Shown here one piece after another: positions 8,227 through 16,623 of a stretch of 64,000 nt of DNA. The stretch covers positions 1,798,001 through 1,862,000 of the forward strand of contig NZ_CP090145.1 in the NCBI RefSeq assembly GCF_023008245.1, read 5' to 3'. Source of the DNA: Flavobacterium sediminilitoris (GTDB lineage Bacteria > Bacteroidota > Bacteroidia > Flavobacteriales > Flavobacteriaceae). A program made the position numbers and the translations under genes. Within the stretch, counting starts at the first letter, position 1, and each line of letters starts with the position of its first letter. Below the pieces are notes generated by a model that had not been told where the DNA came from, did no database searches, and was given only the letters and a program-made list of their open reading frames with translations.

Positions 8227-8586
8227 ATGAAAAAGATTCCGTTTTTAATGATTATAATATTTTTAACCTCTTCTTGTGTTACAAGATTAAAAACACCTAA
8301 AATTGAAGGAAGAGTTTATAATGTAAAAAATGAACCATTGAAAGAAGTAAAAGTATGTTTGAATGATGAATGCGTAAACACAAATGAAAAAGGATATTTC
8401 TCTTTTAATAAAAAAACATATAAAGAGTTTGTAATGATTGGAGGAGAAGCACCAGCCGTAATCTATAACCTAAAATTCTCAAAACAAACATATAAAGACA
8501 CAATAATTAATTATAAAAATTTATTTGGAGGATCAAATGTTGACCTGTTAATAAAATATGATTCAATTATCCTTCATGAAGAATAA
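8227..8586 (+). CDS. Small lipoprotein, probable immunity to the metallopeptidase
   Basis: A 119-residue lipoprotein: signal peptide MKKIPFLMIIIFLTSSC with Cys17. The mature part has a short carboxypeptidase-regulatory (transthyretin-like) strand pattern, IEGRVYNVKNEPLKEVKVCL followed by TNEKGYFSF, a small beta-sandwich common in Bacteroidetes envelope proteins. Its ATG abuts the TAG of the effector gene, so translation is coupled. Role as periplasmic immunity protein is inferred from position and lipoprotein form; it might block the peptidase active site. Confidence 0.7.
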   Translation: MKKIPFLMIIIFLTSSCVTRLKTPKIEGRVYNVKNEPLKEVKVCLNDECVNTNEKGYFSFNKKTYKEFVMIGGEAPAVIYNLKFSKQTYKDTIINYKNLFGGSNVDLLIKYDSIILHEE

Positions 8587-8664
8587 ACGTGATACGATAT
8601 AAAAAGAGAGTAATTGCTTTTAAGAACATTAATAAACACTTGTATTTAATAATTTTTTTTAAAA

Positions 8665-10173
8665 ATGACAAGAATTAGACGTGTAGGAGGAACAATAACC
8701 GAGAGAACAAGAGGAAACGAAATTTATTATGCCGAAAATGACATTGCTATCAATGCAGTCGGAAATATAAGTGTAACTTCTGGAAAAGGAGTAGTTTTTG
8801 GAGAGCCAGAAACTCCACCTGTTTTAAATCAATATTTTGTTAAAGGTTGGTGGTCTTTGGATATAGAGGGAAATAAAAAAATAAAAAGTGCAATTCCAGG
8901 AATGACCGTTTATTTTCATCTTGAAACTAAAAATATTCCAAACGATAGTTCCGTTTTTATGACATTATTTGAAGAAGATAATAGTGAAAATGAAGAAACA
9001 CAAAATGAAGATGATAAAATTACTTTAATTAATTCTTTAACAAAAAAAGAAAGTTTTTCAGAAAAAGTATCGAATAATAAAATTGTAAAAACGATAACAT
9101 TAAAAAATATAGATTCTTTTATTCAAGATGAAGTTGATAAAGTTTTAGAACTCTATTTTAAATGTAGTTACTTTAATGAAGCAGGGCAATTTCCAATTAG
9201 TAATGATGAATACTTAAAAGTGGGGCAAATTATCGTTGATAGATATAAAATACCAGGATTAAATGAAAATGGAACAGATTCTGCCGATGATTTGTGTTAC
9301 GGGTTTGGAATAAAAAAAGGAGGAAGTATATTTGAAAGTAGTGAAGTAAGTGACTACGTATCAAGATATGAAGAAAATGGATTCGACGAAATTCTAGATG
9401 AAAAAATCTCGAATAAAGCAATATTATCGGATAAAAATGGAAAAGCAAAATATAGTGAAGCAGAATGCTATAGTGCTGCATACAATGCAAGAATACCATT
9501 TACAAATATTGATATACCTATATCTACAGGATTAGACATAAGAGTTTTTAATAATTTGTCTGATGATGTTTTGTTTTGGGACTTTGAACAAACAGCTTCT
9601 TTATATTTTGCTACAGGACTATTAGAAACAAATCTGAAACAGATGATTGCAAAATTTAAAGCTAATGAAGGAGGAATTTATGAAAATGAAATATTAACAA
9701 ATGCAATAATAGAAAGTGAAGTCACAAAAAAATATTGCAATGATGTAGAAGAATATTTAAAAACTAAAATAAAAGAAAATAGTACAGAATTACAAAAAAT
9801 AGAAGATAAAAAACCATATCTGGGTAATTATGGTGATATACAGGCAGATAGAGGGAATGAAAATAAAACTTTTACACGACCAATATATAATGTTAATAAA
9901 ATGGAAGGTTTGACAATTGCATTAAATGACATTTGGGCAACTCAAATAACCATTAAAGAAATGGAAAATGATAATAACAATTATACTTGTAAATATGAAG
10001 TTATACTTTGGGATCATTTTGGGTTAGATTTACCAGATATGGAAAAAATATTTAATATTATACCAAGTGTTGGGGAAGCATTTGTAACATGGTTTATTTT
10101 ACAACATTTAAGAGGATATAAACCATTTATAACAAAAATTAAATTTGAAAAAGAGTTTGAAGGAACTTTCTAA
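8665..10173 (+). CDS. Tag-type T6SS effector with DUF3289 toxin domain
   Basis: A 502-residue protein. It begins with the VgrG-associated tag (TRIRRVGGTITERTRGNEIY), then an Ig-like domain around residues 55-190 (WWSLDIEG, PGMTVYFHLETKNIP), a short linker, and a C-terminal region of about 170 residues that I recognise as DUF3289: GLTIALNDIWATQITIKE, ILWDHFGLDLPDMEK and LQHLRGYKPFITKI. DUF3289 occurs at the C-terminus of T6SS- and Rhs-associated proteins in Enterobacteria and Bacteroidetes; its activity is not known to me. The lipoprotein gene 24 bp downstream is the probable immunity partner, which suggests action in the periplasm. Confidence 0.8.
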   Translation: MTRIRRVGGTITERTRGNEIYYAENDIAINAVGNISVTSGKGVVFGEPETPPVLNQYFVKGWWSLDIEGNKKIKSAIPGMTVYFHLETKNIPNDSSVFMTLFEEDNSENEETQNEDDKITLINSLTKKESFSEKVSNNKIVKTITLKNIDSFIQDEVDKVLELYFKCSYFNEAGQFPISNDEYLKVGQIIVDRYKIPGLNENGTDSADDLCYGFGIKKGGSIFESSEVSDYVSRYEENGFDEILDEKISNKAILSDKNGKAKYSEAECYSAAYNARIPFTNIDIPISTGLDIRVFNNLSDDVLFWDFEQTASLYFATGLLETNLKQMIAKFKANEGGIYENEILTNAIIESEVTKKYCNDVEEYLKTKIKENSTELQKIEDKKPYLGNYGDIQADRGNENKTFTRPIYNVNKMEGLTIALNDIWATQITIKEMENDNNNYTCKYEVILWDHFGLDLPDMEKIFNIIPSVGEAFVTWFILQHLRGYKPFITKIKFEKEFEGTF

Positions 10174-10197
10174 CCCTAATTTTATATAATTTGAAAA

Positions 10198-10635
10198 ATG
10201 AATAAATTAATAATCATAATAAGTTTTTTTATAATGTCATGTAATCATCAAGAAACATTTATCGATTTAAAAAATCATTCAAGAAAAGGTACTTTTAGTA
10301 GAGGAGAAGATAAAGGGAAATTTTTTTATTATCAAAGCGTATTAGTTTCTGGTATTTCGGAGGATTTAGAATCTTTTAAAAATGAATTATTAACGTACCA
10401 TTCAAAGAAAATAGATTCTGTATTTCAAGATAATAAAACAATACAATTCAGTTCAATTTTTTATAAAAAGAATAGTAAAACATCCTATTTTATTGATAAC
10501 AGTGATGATCCTGGAGGATTTTCAAGTGAGATTCTGTCAGATTATTATGAAGAATATGGAATAGCAGAAATAATAACCAAAAAAATAGACAATTCGGATA
10601 GCTATAAAACAGAAATCAAACTTTCAAAAATGTAG
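10198..10635 (+). CDS. Lipoprotein, probable immunity to the DUF3289 effector
   Basis: A 145-residue predicted lipoprotein with signal peptide MNKLIIIISFFIMSC (Cys15) and no family I recognise. The mature part is hydrophilic with short strands (FFYYQSVLVSGISED, SSIFYKKNSKTSYF). It follows the DUF3289 effector by 24 bp on the same strand and precedes the LysM/DUF4280 cassette by 64 bp. Pairing with the effector is inferred from adjacency. Confidence 0.68.
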   Translation: MNKLIIIISFFIMSCNHQETFIDLKNHSRKGTFSRGEDKGKFFYYQSVLVSGISEDLESFKNELLTYHSKKIDSVFQDNKTIQFSSIFYKKNSKTSYFIDNSDDPGGFSSEILSDYYEEYGIAEIITKKIDNSDSYKTEIKLSKM

Positions 10636-10699
10636 AAATAGTCAAAACGTATAATTTTTAAAACCCAAATTGTTTTTTATATAAATTCCTAAACTTTAT

Positions 10700-11806
10700 A
10701 TGAAGTCAAAATACAATATTTATAAGCTAAAAGAAAATGACACTTTAATTAATGTTGCAAAAAGATTAGAAAAAACGCCACAAGAAGTAGCTCATTTTCA
10801 CAATGTTTTTGCTAACCAAGAAAGCTTAATTGGAGTCACTTTTCCAAAAGATTTGCAAGAGTTATATATACCACGTTCAATAAATGAAAAAGAATTAGAA
10901 CATTTACCAAAAGTAAAATTTAATGGAGGAACTAAATTGGGAATTAAATCATTTAAGAATGTTTTACTATATCAAGTAAAAAATCAAGTATTTTCCCAAA
11001 AAAAAATATATAAATATAACTATCAAATAGAAGTTAAATACATAAAAAAAGTAAAAGAGAATTATTGGTTTGAAATAAATAAATTAAACAAGGTAAAAGA
11101 CAATAAACTAGACGGGAACTTATATAATGTTATCGAAAAAACAGAGGAAGTTTTTTATCCATTGCAACTTTTAATTTCAGAGGAAGGAAATCTAATCGAG
11201 ATTTATAAACATGAAGAAATAGTAGAAAGATGGCCAAAATTAAAAACATCAATTTTAGAAGAATTTGAAGGAATAGTAATTGAAAATTATCTTTTGTATT
11301 ATGAGAAAAACATATTTGATAAAGAAAAATTGCAAACATTACTTTTTAAAGACGTTTTTTTAAATACATATTTTAGTCAAGTTTACATTGATTATTCGTC
11401 ACAGTATAATGTTAAAAGACCATTATATTTTCCTTTAATTTCAAGGATTAAAGACGTTGAATATGAAGTTGAACAAAAGATTGATCCTTATGTCAGTAAA
11501 GAAAAACAAATTCATATAGAAATAAATGGACATGTCAATGATAAAAGAGTAAAATTGGATTTCGAATCAAATTTAGACATGCCATTTTTCTCTCGATTTG
11601 AAAATTCAAATGAAAAAGTAGAAGGGAAATTTAAAGCAAAATTCAATTTAAATTCAAATAAGTTTTTCATTGAAAAAGCAGAATTAACAAGCGAATTAGA
11701 ACTAGATAGTATTCAGAAAAATGAAATTTCAATAGAATTAATAAACAATTCTTTAGTTACTAAAACGCCAAAAGAATCATTAAACACGATCGTCAATAAG
11801 ACATAA
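10700..11806 (+). CDS. LysM-domain accessory protein 1 of the effector cassettes
   Basis: A 368-residue protein with no signal peptide. Residues 5-55 form a LysM-like fold (YKLKENDTLINVAKRLEKTP, then GVTFPKDLQELYIP). The rest is a conserved domain shared with the proteins at 24146 and 35553 (VFYPLQLLISEEGNLIEIYK, ERWPKLK, FLNTYFSQVYIDY). It is 18 bp before a DUF4280 PAAR-like gene, and the same LysM-DUF4280-effector order recurs at 24146. LysM normally binds glycans, but with no export signal this one more likely acts in the cytoplasm as an adaptor, or is loaded onto the spike (LysM-like folds also occur in phage tail and T6SS spike adaptors). Function not established. Confidence 0.72.
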   Translation: MKSKYNIYKLKENDTLINVAKRLEKTPQEVAHFHNVFANQESLIGVTFPKDLQELYIPRSINEKELEHLPKVKFNGGTKLGIKSFKNVLLYQVKNQVFSQKKIYKYNYQIEVKYIKKVKENYWFEINKLNKVKDNKLDGNLYNVIEKTEEVFYPLQLLISEEGNLIEIYKHEEIVERWPKLKTSILEEFEGIVIENYLLYYEKNIFDKEKLQTLLFKDVFLNTYFSQVYIDYSSQYNVKRPLYFPLISRIKDVEYEVEQKIDPYVSKEKQIHIEINGHVNDKRVKLDFESNLDMPFFSRFENSNEKVEGKFKAKFNLNSNKFFIEKAELTSELELDSIQKNEISIELINNSLVTKTPKESLNTIVNKT

Positions 11807-11824
11807 TATAATAAATTATGAGTC

Positions 11825-12319
11825 ATGAGTGATAAACATATACTAGTACAAGGAGCTACTGTTAAATGCAAATTTAGTGTAGAGCCCAAAACAGATAAAT
11901 TAAAAGTCTTATCGCATAGTAAACATTATGCTAATGATCAAGATGGTTCCGAGAAATTAATTGGAACAACAAAAGAAATTGGTCAAACTTTGGAAAAGAA
12001 CACTTTTGGAAAATGTAAATTACAACCTACAAGTAGTGATTATTTACCTTGTAAAGCAGTTATTACAAAATGGAGTAATTTTTATAAAAATGTAACACTG
12101 TCTAATAAAGGTCAAATTCTTATAGAAGATAGTAAAGCGACTTGTCCAATAGGAGGTGCAGATTGTATTAGTGTAGTGAATCACGGACAAAAAGGGAATG
12201 CCAGTAAGCAAGAAGCAAGAAAAACAGATGATCAAGCTGCAAGTAGTATAAATCCTGTTGCTGATACTAGTGGTTTTAAACAGGAGCAAGAACAAAATCC
12301 GGGAACCTACGTAGAGTAA
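11825..12319 (+). CDS. DUF4280 PAAR-like spike-tip protein 1
   Basis: A 164-residue protein of the DUF4280 family: HILVQGATVKCKFSVEP at the start, the Cys pair region FGKCKLQPTSSDYLPCKAVI, and SKATCPIGGADCISV. The four conserved Cys suggest a metal site or disulfides. DUF4280 proteins are treated as PAAR-like tips that cap VgrG and link it to an effector. A flexible tail (after residue 125) is poorly conserved among the three copies in this window. The gene lies 11 bp before the M15/lysozyme effector, so it is likely to carry that effector. A truncated copy of its tail is left upstream of the next effector (15727-15772). Confidence 0.85.
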   Translation: MSDKHILVQGATVKCKFSVEPKTDKLKVLSHSKHYANDQDGSEKLIGTTKEIGQTLEKNTFGKCKLQPTSSDYLPCKAVITKWSNFYKNVTLSNKGQILIEDSKATCPIGGADCISVVNHGQKGNASKQEARKTDDQAASSINPVADTSGFKQEQEQNPGTYVE

Positions 12320-12330
12320 TATTTTAAATT

Positions 12331-13181
12331 ATGAAAGGAATCAAGGCAATACAAGGGAAAACACAAGTAGTGACAGGACAATGGGAAAGCTATACTGTTT
12401 CAGAATGGCATAGTCAAACACCATTGGCAAGTAGAGTAACATCATCAGTAAAATGGGATATATACTATTTGGAACCTGGAAAACCACCACTTTTAGTCTT
12501 GCAAAAATCGGAAGGAAGAGTAAGATTTAGAGAAGAAGCAATAGGAAGAAAATTTCTTATAGTTGCTTATATGTATGAGCCTACATTAAATGATTCAAGT
12601 TCAATAGAAATTACAATAATTGGAACAGAGAAAGCAGAAATATTAAAAATAGACCTTACCGATGTTAACGATCAACCAATAAGTGGTCCTTTGGCTTATG
12701 GTCAAACAATAAATGCGCATGTTCATACAACAGGAATGCAAGGTGTTTCTTTAATGTTGTCATTATATGAAGATGATGCACAAGGTAGTGGACATAGTTC
12801 AGAGAATGATCAAAATCATCTCAAAACAATTACGGCTGAGGTTGGAAGTAACGGTATTGCTTTTGCTCAATTTATGTTAGAACCCGATTTTCAAAGAATT
12901 GCAAATGCTTATTTAGCAAAAGGCGATAGTGATGAAGGAGCTTATCATGAATTTTATGTAACAGCTCGTGGTATGGGAGAAATACCAGGATTAACATCTA
13001 GTGGTAATGTAAATGTAGCAAATCCACCACAAGAATCACCAGTACCTTCAGAAGATAATACTTCTACGGAAGAGTCAAATAGCGCTGAAACACCAGTAGA
13101 AGCAGAACCAGTTAAAAGTGAGCCTGTAACTGTTGATCCAGGAGCTATTGATGTAGAAGTACCAGAAAATAAAACACCAAC
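12331..13181 (+). repeat. 0.85-kb direct repeat, effector head copy 1
   Basis: Codons 1-284 repeat at 15773-16623. The two copies differ by two amino acids near the start (Thr15/Ala, Ser19/Asn) and very few bases. The homology continues left of the ATG for about 45 bp into the end of the DUF4280 gene. Downstream of Thr284 the genes are unrelated. Confidence 0.93.
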
Positions 13182-14562
13182 TACAATAGAAGAAGTAGAA
13201 GAGCCAAAATGTGGTGAAGTATATTGTATTAAAAAAGGAGATAAAAATGAACTAATACGAGAGGTAAATATTCGTTTAGCAGGTTTTGGAGGAAATGTTC
13301 CTACAGATGAATTTACAGATAGAACCGAGAAAATGATAAAACAGTTTCAAAAGGACTATATGAAAATACCCGAAACAGGTAAGATTTGCGGAAATGTTTT
13401 AAGAGCAATTGACGAATTTCAGTCTAAATATAATTTTACTTTTGACGAAATAAAATGCAAATGTGGAACTTGTACTGGTTTTGGAAAAGGGCTGTATTCT
13501 GAAGAAAAACAAGATAGTGCTATAGCTGAAAGAAGTAGAAAATATGAATATCCTGGAATACACAGAAGTATGTTGTCTTCAATGAGGTCAGTGATTTTTT
13601 ATTTAGCTAAAGATGGAAGGTTTTCGCTCAATAAAATTAGCTCAGGATATCGTTGTCATGAAGATAATAAGAATAATAATAGAAGTTCTACAAATCATAT
13701 GGGAAAAGCACTAGACTTACATTTTAATAAGTCAGGAGTTCGAACTAGAGATAATGATGATGTAGAAACTATTAGGAAAGATATTTTTAATAAATACTTA
13801 GGAGCAAAATGGGATTGGAAAGAAAAAAATATCTTTAATTTAGAATCAACTGCAATTGGTGCAACCACATGGGTACATTATGATGTAAGAGAATTTGATT
13901 TAGTATATTTAGAAGATACATTTTTTGCTAAAGATATCGCAGGACTTAATGGTAAAAGTATAGTTTTGCTAGCAAATGAATTAGGGTATCAAAATACTTG
14001 TATGTGTAATGCAGATGGAAATAATTCTGACAAAGCAGCAGATGGATCTTCTGAAAGGGTTGATCCTAAAGAGTTAACAACATCTGAAGAAGGTATACAG
14101 TTTATTAAGGATTGGGAGGATTTTAAAGATATGCCTTATAATGACTCTGAAGGTTATTGTACTATCGGATATGGGCATTTAATAGAGAAAAAGAAATGTG
14201 AAGAAATAACAATTCCCGATGAATTTAAAAATGGAATAACTGAAGAAAAAGCTGTTGAATTATTTGAATCAAGACTTGCTGAATTTGAAGAGTCAATACA
14301 AAGAGACATCACAGTCCCTCTGTATCAGTATGAATTTGATGCCTTAGTTAGTCTTGTTTTTAATACAGGATCAAATTTTCTAAATATTGGAGGTGCTAAT
14401 GATGGGGAAACTAAGATAAAGAAAAATATAAATAATAAAGAATATGAAGCTGGTGCAGATGAAATGGCTGATGTGACTAATGGAGGAACATCTGGATTGG
14501 TAAAAAGAAGAAATGCGGAAATTAATATGTTTAAAAATAATGTTTATGATTCAACTCATTAA
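12331..14562 (+). CDS. Bifunctional cell-wall effector: M15 peptidase plus T4-type lysozyme
   Basis: A 743-residue protein in four parts. Residues 1-284 are a head shared almost exactly with the effector at 15773: two Ig-like segments and a Pro/Glu/Thr-rich linker. Residues about 295-375 look like a peptidoglycan-binding-1 domain. Residues about 380-545 match the M15 (VanY-like) D,D-/L,D-peptidase fold with zinc ligands His456 and Asp462 ([11 protein letters not shown]) and His516 (TWVHYDV). Residues about 575-740 match GH24 lysozyme, with Glu596, Asp605 and Thr611 at exactly the E-x8-D-x5-T spacing of T4 lysozyme ([16 protein letters not shown]). It should cut both peptide and glycan strands in the periplasm. 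A lipoprotein gene overlaps its end. Confidence 0.85.
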   Translation: MKGIKAIQGKTQVVTGQWESYTVSEWHSQTPLASRVTSSVKWDIYYLEPGKPPLLVLQKSEGRVRFREEAIGRKFLIVAYMYEPTLNDSSSIEITIIGTEKAEILKIDLTDVNDQPISGPLAYGQTINAHVHTTGMQGVSLMLSLYEDDAQGSGHSSENDQNHLKTITAEVGSNGIAFAQFMLEPDFQRIANAYLAKGDSDEGAYHEFYVTARGMGEIPGLTSSGNVNVANPPQESPVPSEDNTSTEESNSAETPVEAEPVKSEPVTVDPGAIDVEVPENKTPTTIEEVEEPKCGEVYCIKKGDKNELIREVNIRLAGFGGNVPTDEFTDRTEKMIKQFQKDYMKIPETGKICGNVLRAIDEFQSKYNFTFDEIKCKCGTCTGFGKGLYSEEKQDSAIAERSRKYEYPGIHRSMLSSMRSVIFYLAKDGRFSLNKISSGYRCHEDNKNNNRSSTNHMGKALDLHFNKSGVRTRDNDDVETIRKDIFNKYLGAKWDWKEKNIFNLESTAIGATTWVHYDVREFDLVYLEDTFFAKDIAGLNGKSIVLLANELGYQNTCMCNADGNNSDKAADGSSERVDPKELTTSEEGIQFIKDWEDFKDMPYNDSEGYCTIGYGHLIEKKKCEEITIPDEFKNGITEEKAVELFESRLAEFEESIQRDITVPLYQYEFDALVSLVFNTGSNFLNIGGANDGETKIKKNINNKEYEAGADEMADVTNGGTSGLVKRRNAEINMFKNNVYDSTH

Positions 14563-15592
14563 TAAAATAAGAATTAGTAGTGTGCTTTTTTTATTACTTT
14601 TAGGTTATAGTTGTAAAGAAAAGAAAATTTCAACCAATGAAAATAGTGCAGATTTTGTCACTAAAGATTCTTTTGTAGAGAATGATACGACATCAATAAA
14701 TAAGATCAATAAAGAAAATAAATATGAGAAATATATTTATTATGATTCTCATTTTCAAAGTGGAGGGAAAACAGATTTTTCGGAAATCTCGAAGGAAGAA
14801 GTTATAGAAAAATTTAAAAAAGTTGAGGTGTTAGTATCAGAAGATACAATTTCTATTAATAACTCAAAATCTTTCTATAAGATTGAAGAAATGGACGCAA
14901 AGAAATTTTTTGGAAAGGAATATCTCTATAGTTATTATACTAAAGTATATAAGGATTTTTTTGATATAGATATAAAAAATACAGTTAGTTATATAAATTT
15001 AGATATAAATAATAATAATGTTTCTCCATTTAAAGATTACTTTATGGAAGGAGGAGATGCTATTTGTTCAAATAATTTGATTTTTTTAAACTACAAAAGA
15101 TATATTATTTGTTTCAAAAAAGAAGATAATCTTAAAATAATAAATAATCCATCTAACTGCATTGCTAAAAGCAATTTTAAATTGCCATATAGTGTAAAAA
15201 CTAATATCAAGAATGTAAAATATAATATTCTTAAATGTGATAATATTTTAGGAGTTGAAGACTTTTTATGTAATGAAAAGAACTTACGATATATTGCCTT
15301 ACCAAATTTAGAGGATGTACAAATAGTTTTAGTTCCAATGGATTGTTCAGATTTTAATTATCGCTATTATTTACTTACAATATTTAATAGTAAGGTTGTT
15401 GCTAATGAATATGTTGAAGGAGAATGGTATGAGCCTGGAGATGATAGTTATAAAGAAATTACAAGTTTTAGTATTGATGAAAATTATAATGTAGAAGTGA
15501 AAACGAATGCAGTTGAAAATGGTAAGATCACTCTAAAAAATAAAAATAAATTTAAGATTACAAACAAAGGGTTTTTAGAAAAAATGAACTAG
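14546..15592 (+). CDS. Lipoprotein, probable immunity to the M15/lysozyme effector
   Basis: A lipoprotein of 348 residues from the ATG at 14546, which gives a compact signal peptide [20 protein letters not shown] ending YSC (Cys23); earlier in-frame ATGs at 14513 and 14540 would add a polar leader. It overlaps the effector gene by 17 bp, indicating coupling. After a Lys/Asn-rich linker, the mature part shows no recognised domain; it contains several Cys (ICSNN, NCIAK, KCDNI, DFLCNE, DCSDF) that could form disulfides. By place and form it should protect the periplasm against the wall hydrolase. Confidence 0.7.
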   Translation: MIQLINKIRISSVLFLLLLGYSCKEKKISTNENSADFVTKDSFVENDTTSINKINKENKYEKYIYYDSHFQSGGKTDFSEISKEEVIEKFKKVEVLVSEDTISINNSKSFYKIEEMDAKKFFGKEYLYSYYTKVYKDFFDIDIKNTVSYINLDINNNNVSPFKDYFMEGGDAICSNNLIFLNYKRYIICFKKEDNLKIINNPSNCIAKSNFKLPYSVKTNIKNVKYNILKCDNILGVEDFLCNEKNLRYIALPNLEDVQIVLVPMDCSDFNYRYYLLTIFNSKVVANEYVEGEWYEPGDDSYKEITSFSIDENYNVEVKTNAVENGKITLKNKNKFKITNKGFLEKMN

Positions 15593-15726
15593 TTCTTAAA
15601 ATCATACATAATGAATGATACAAATATTTTGCAATGACTATTCTACTAAATTGCAATATTTCGTATTTCTAAGGTACTAATTCGGATATGCTATCTGTGT
15701 GCTAAGTAATATTTTTTTTAAACTTT

Positions 15727-15772
15727 AAGCAGCAACAAATCCAAGAACCTACTTAGAATAATATTTTAAATT
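15727..15772 (+). pseudogene. Truncated tail of a DUF4280 gene
   Basis: These bases repeat the last codons of the DUF4280 gene at 11825 and the short gap to the next ATG (compare 12286-12330), including the aacctac...taatattttaaattatg run. The original stop and glutamate codons are slightly changed (tag replaces the earlier reading), and no DUF4280 body precedes it. It marks the left junction of the duplicated effector-head block. Confidence 0.8.
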
Positions 15773-16623
15773 ATGAAAGGAATCAAGGCAATACAAGGGA
15801 AAACACAAGTAGTGGCAGGACAATGGGAAAACTATACTGTTTCAGAATGGCATAGTCAAACACCATTGGCAAGTAGAGTAACATCATCAGTAAAATGGGA
15901 TATATACTATTTGGAACCTGGAAAACCACCACTTTTAGTCTTGCAAAAATCGGAAGGAAGAGTAAGATTTAGAGAAGAAGCAATAGGAAGAAAATTTCTT
16001 ATAGTTGCTTATATGTATGAGCCTACATTAAATGATTCAAGTTCAATAGAAATTACAATAATTGGAACAGAGAAAGCAGAAATATTAAAAATAGACCTTA
16101 CCGATGTTAACGATCAACCAATAAGTGGTCCTTTGGCTTATGGTCAAACAATAAATGCGCATGTTCATACAACAGGAATGCAAGGTGTTTCTTTAATGTT
16201 GTCATTATATGAAGATGATGCACAAGGTAGTGGACATAGTTCAGAGAATGATCAAAATCATCTCAAAACAATTACGGCTGAGGTTGGAAGTAACGGTATT
16301 GCTTTTGCTCAATTTATGTTAGAACCCGATTTTCAAAGAATTGCAAATGCTTATTTAGCAAAAGGCGATAGTGATGAAGGAGCTTATCATGAATTTTATG
16401 TAACAGCTCGTGGTATGGGAGAAATACCAGGATTAACATCTAGTGGTAATGTAAATGTAGCAAATCCACCACAAGAATCACCAGTACCTTCAGAAGATAA
16501 TACTTCTACGGAAGAGTCAAATAGCGCTGAAACACCAGTAGAAGCAGAACCAGTTAAAAGTGAGCCTGTAACTGTTGATCCAGGAGCTATTGATGTAGAA
16601 GTACCAGAAAACAAAACACCAAC
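15773..16623 (+). repeat. 0.85-kb direct repeat, effector head copy 2
   Basis: Partner of 12331-13181, same strand, 3.44 kb apart. The near-identity ends at the PENKTPT linker, exactly where the catalytic parts start, so the head has been reused with a new toxin end. Confidence 0.93.

Noticed and set aside
10700..11806. LysM protein as a secreted wall hydrolase
   Set aside because: There is no signal peptide and no catalytic domain; the paralogues and DUF4280 linkage favour an intracellular T6SS role.
14513..14545. Earlier start for the lipoprotein after the lysozyme effector
   Set aside because: It adds a charged leader before the signal peptide and a larger overlap; the ATG at 14546 gives a standard lipoprotein signal.
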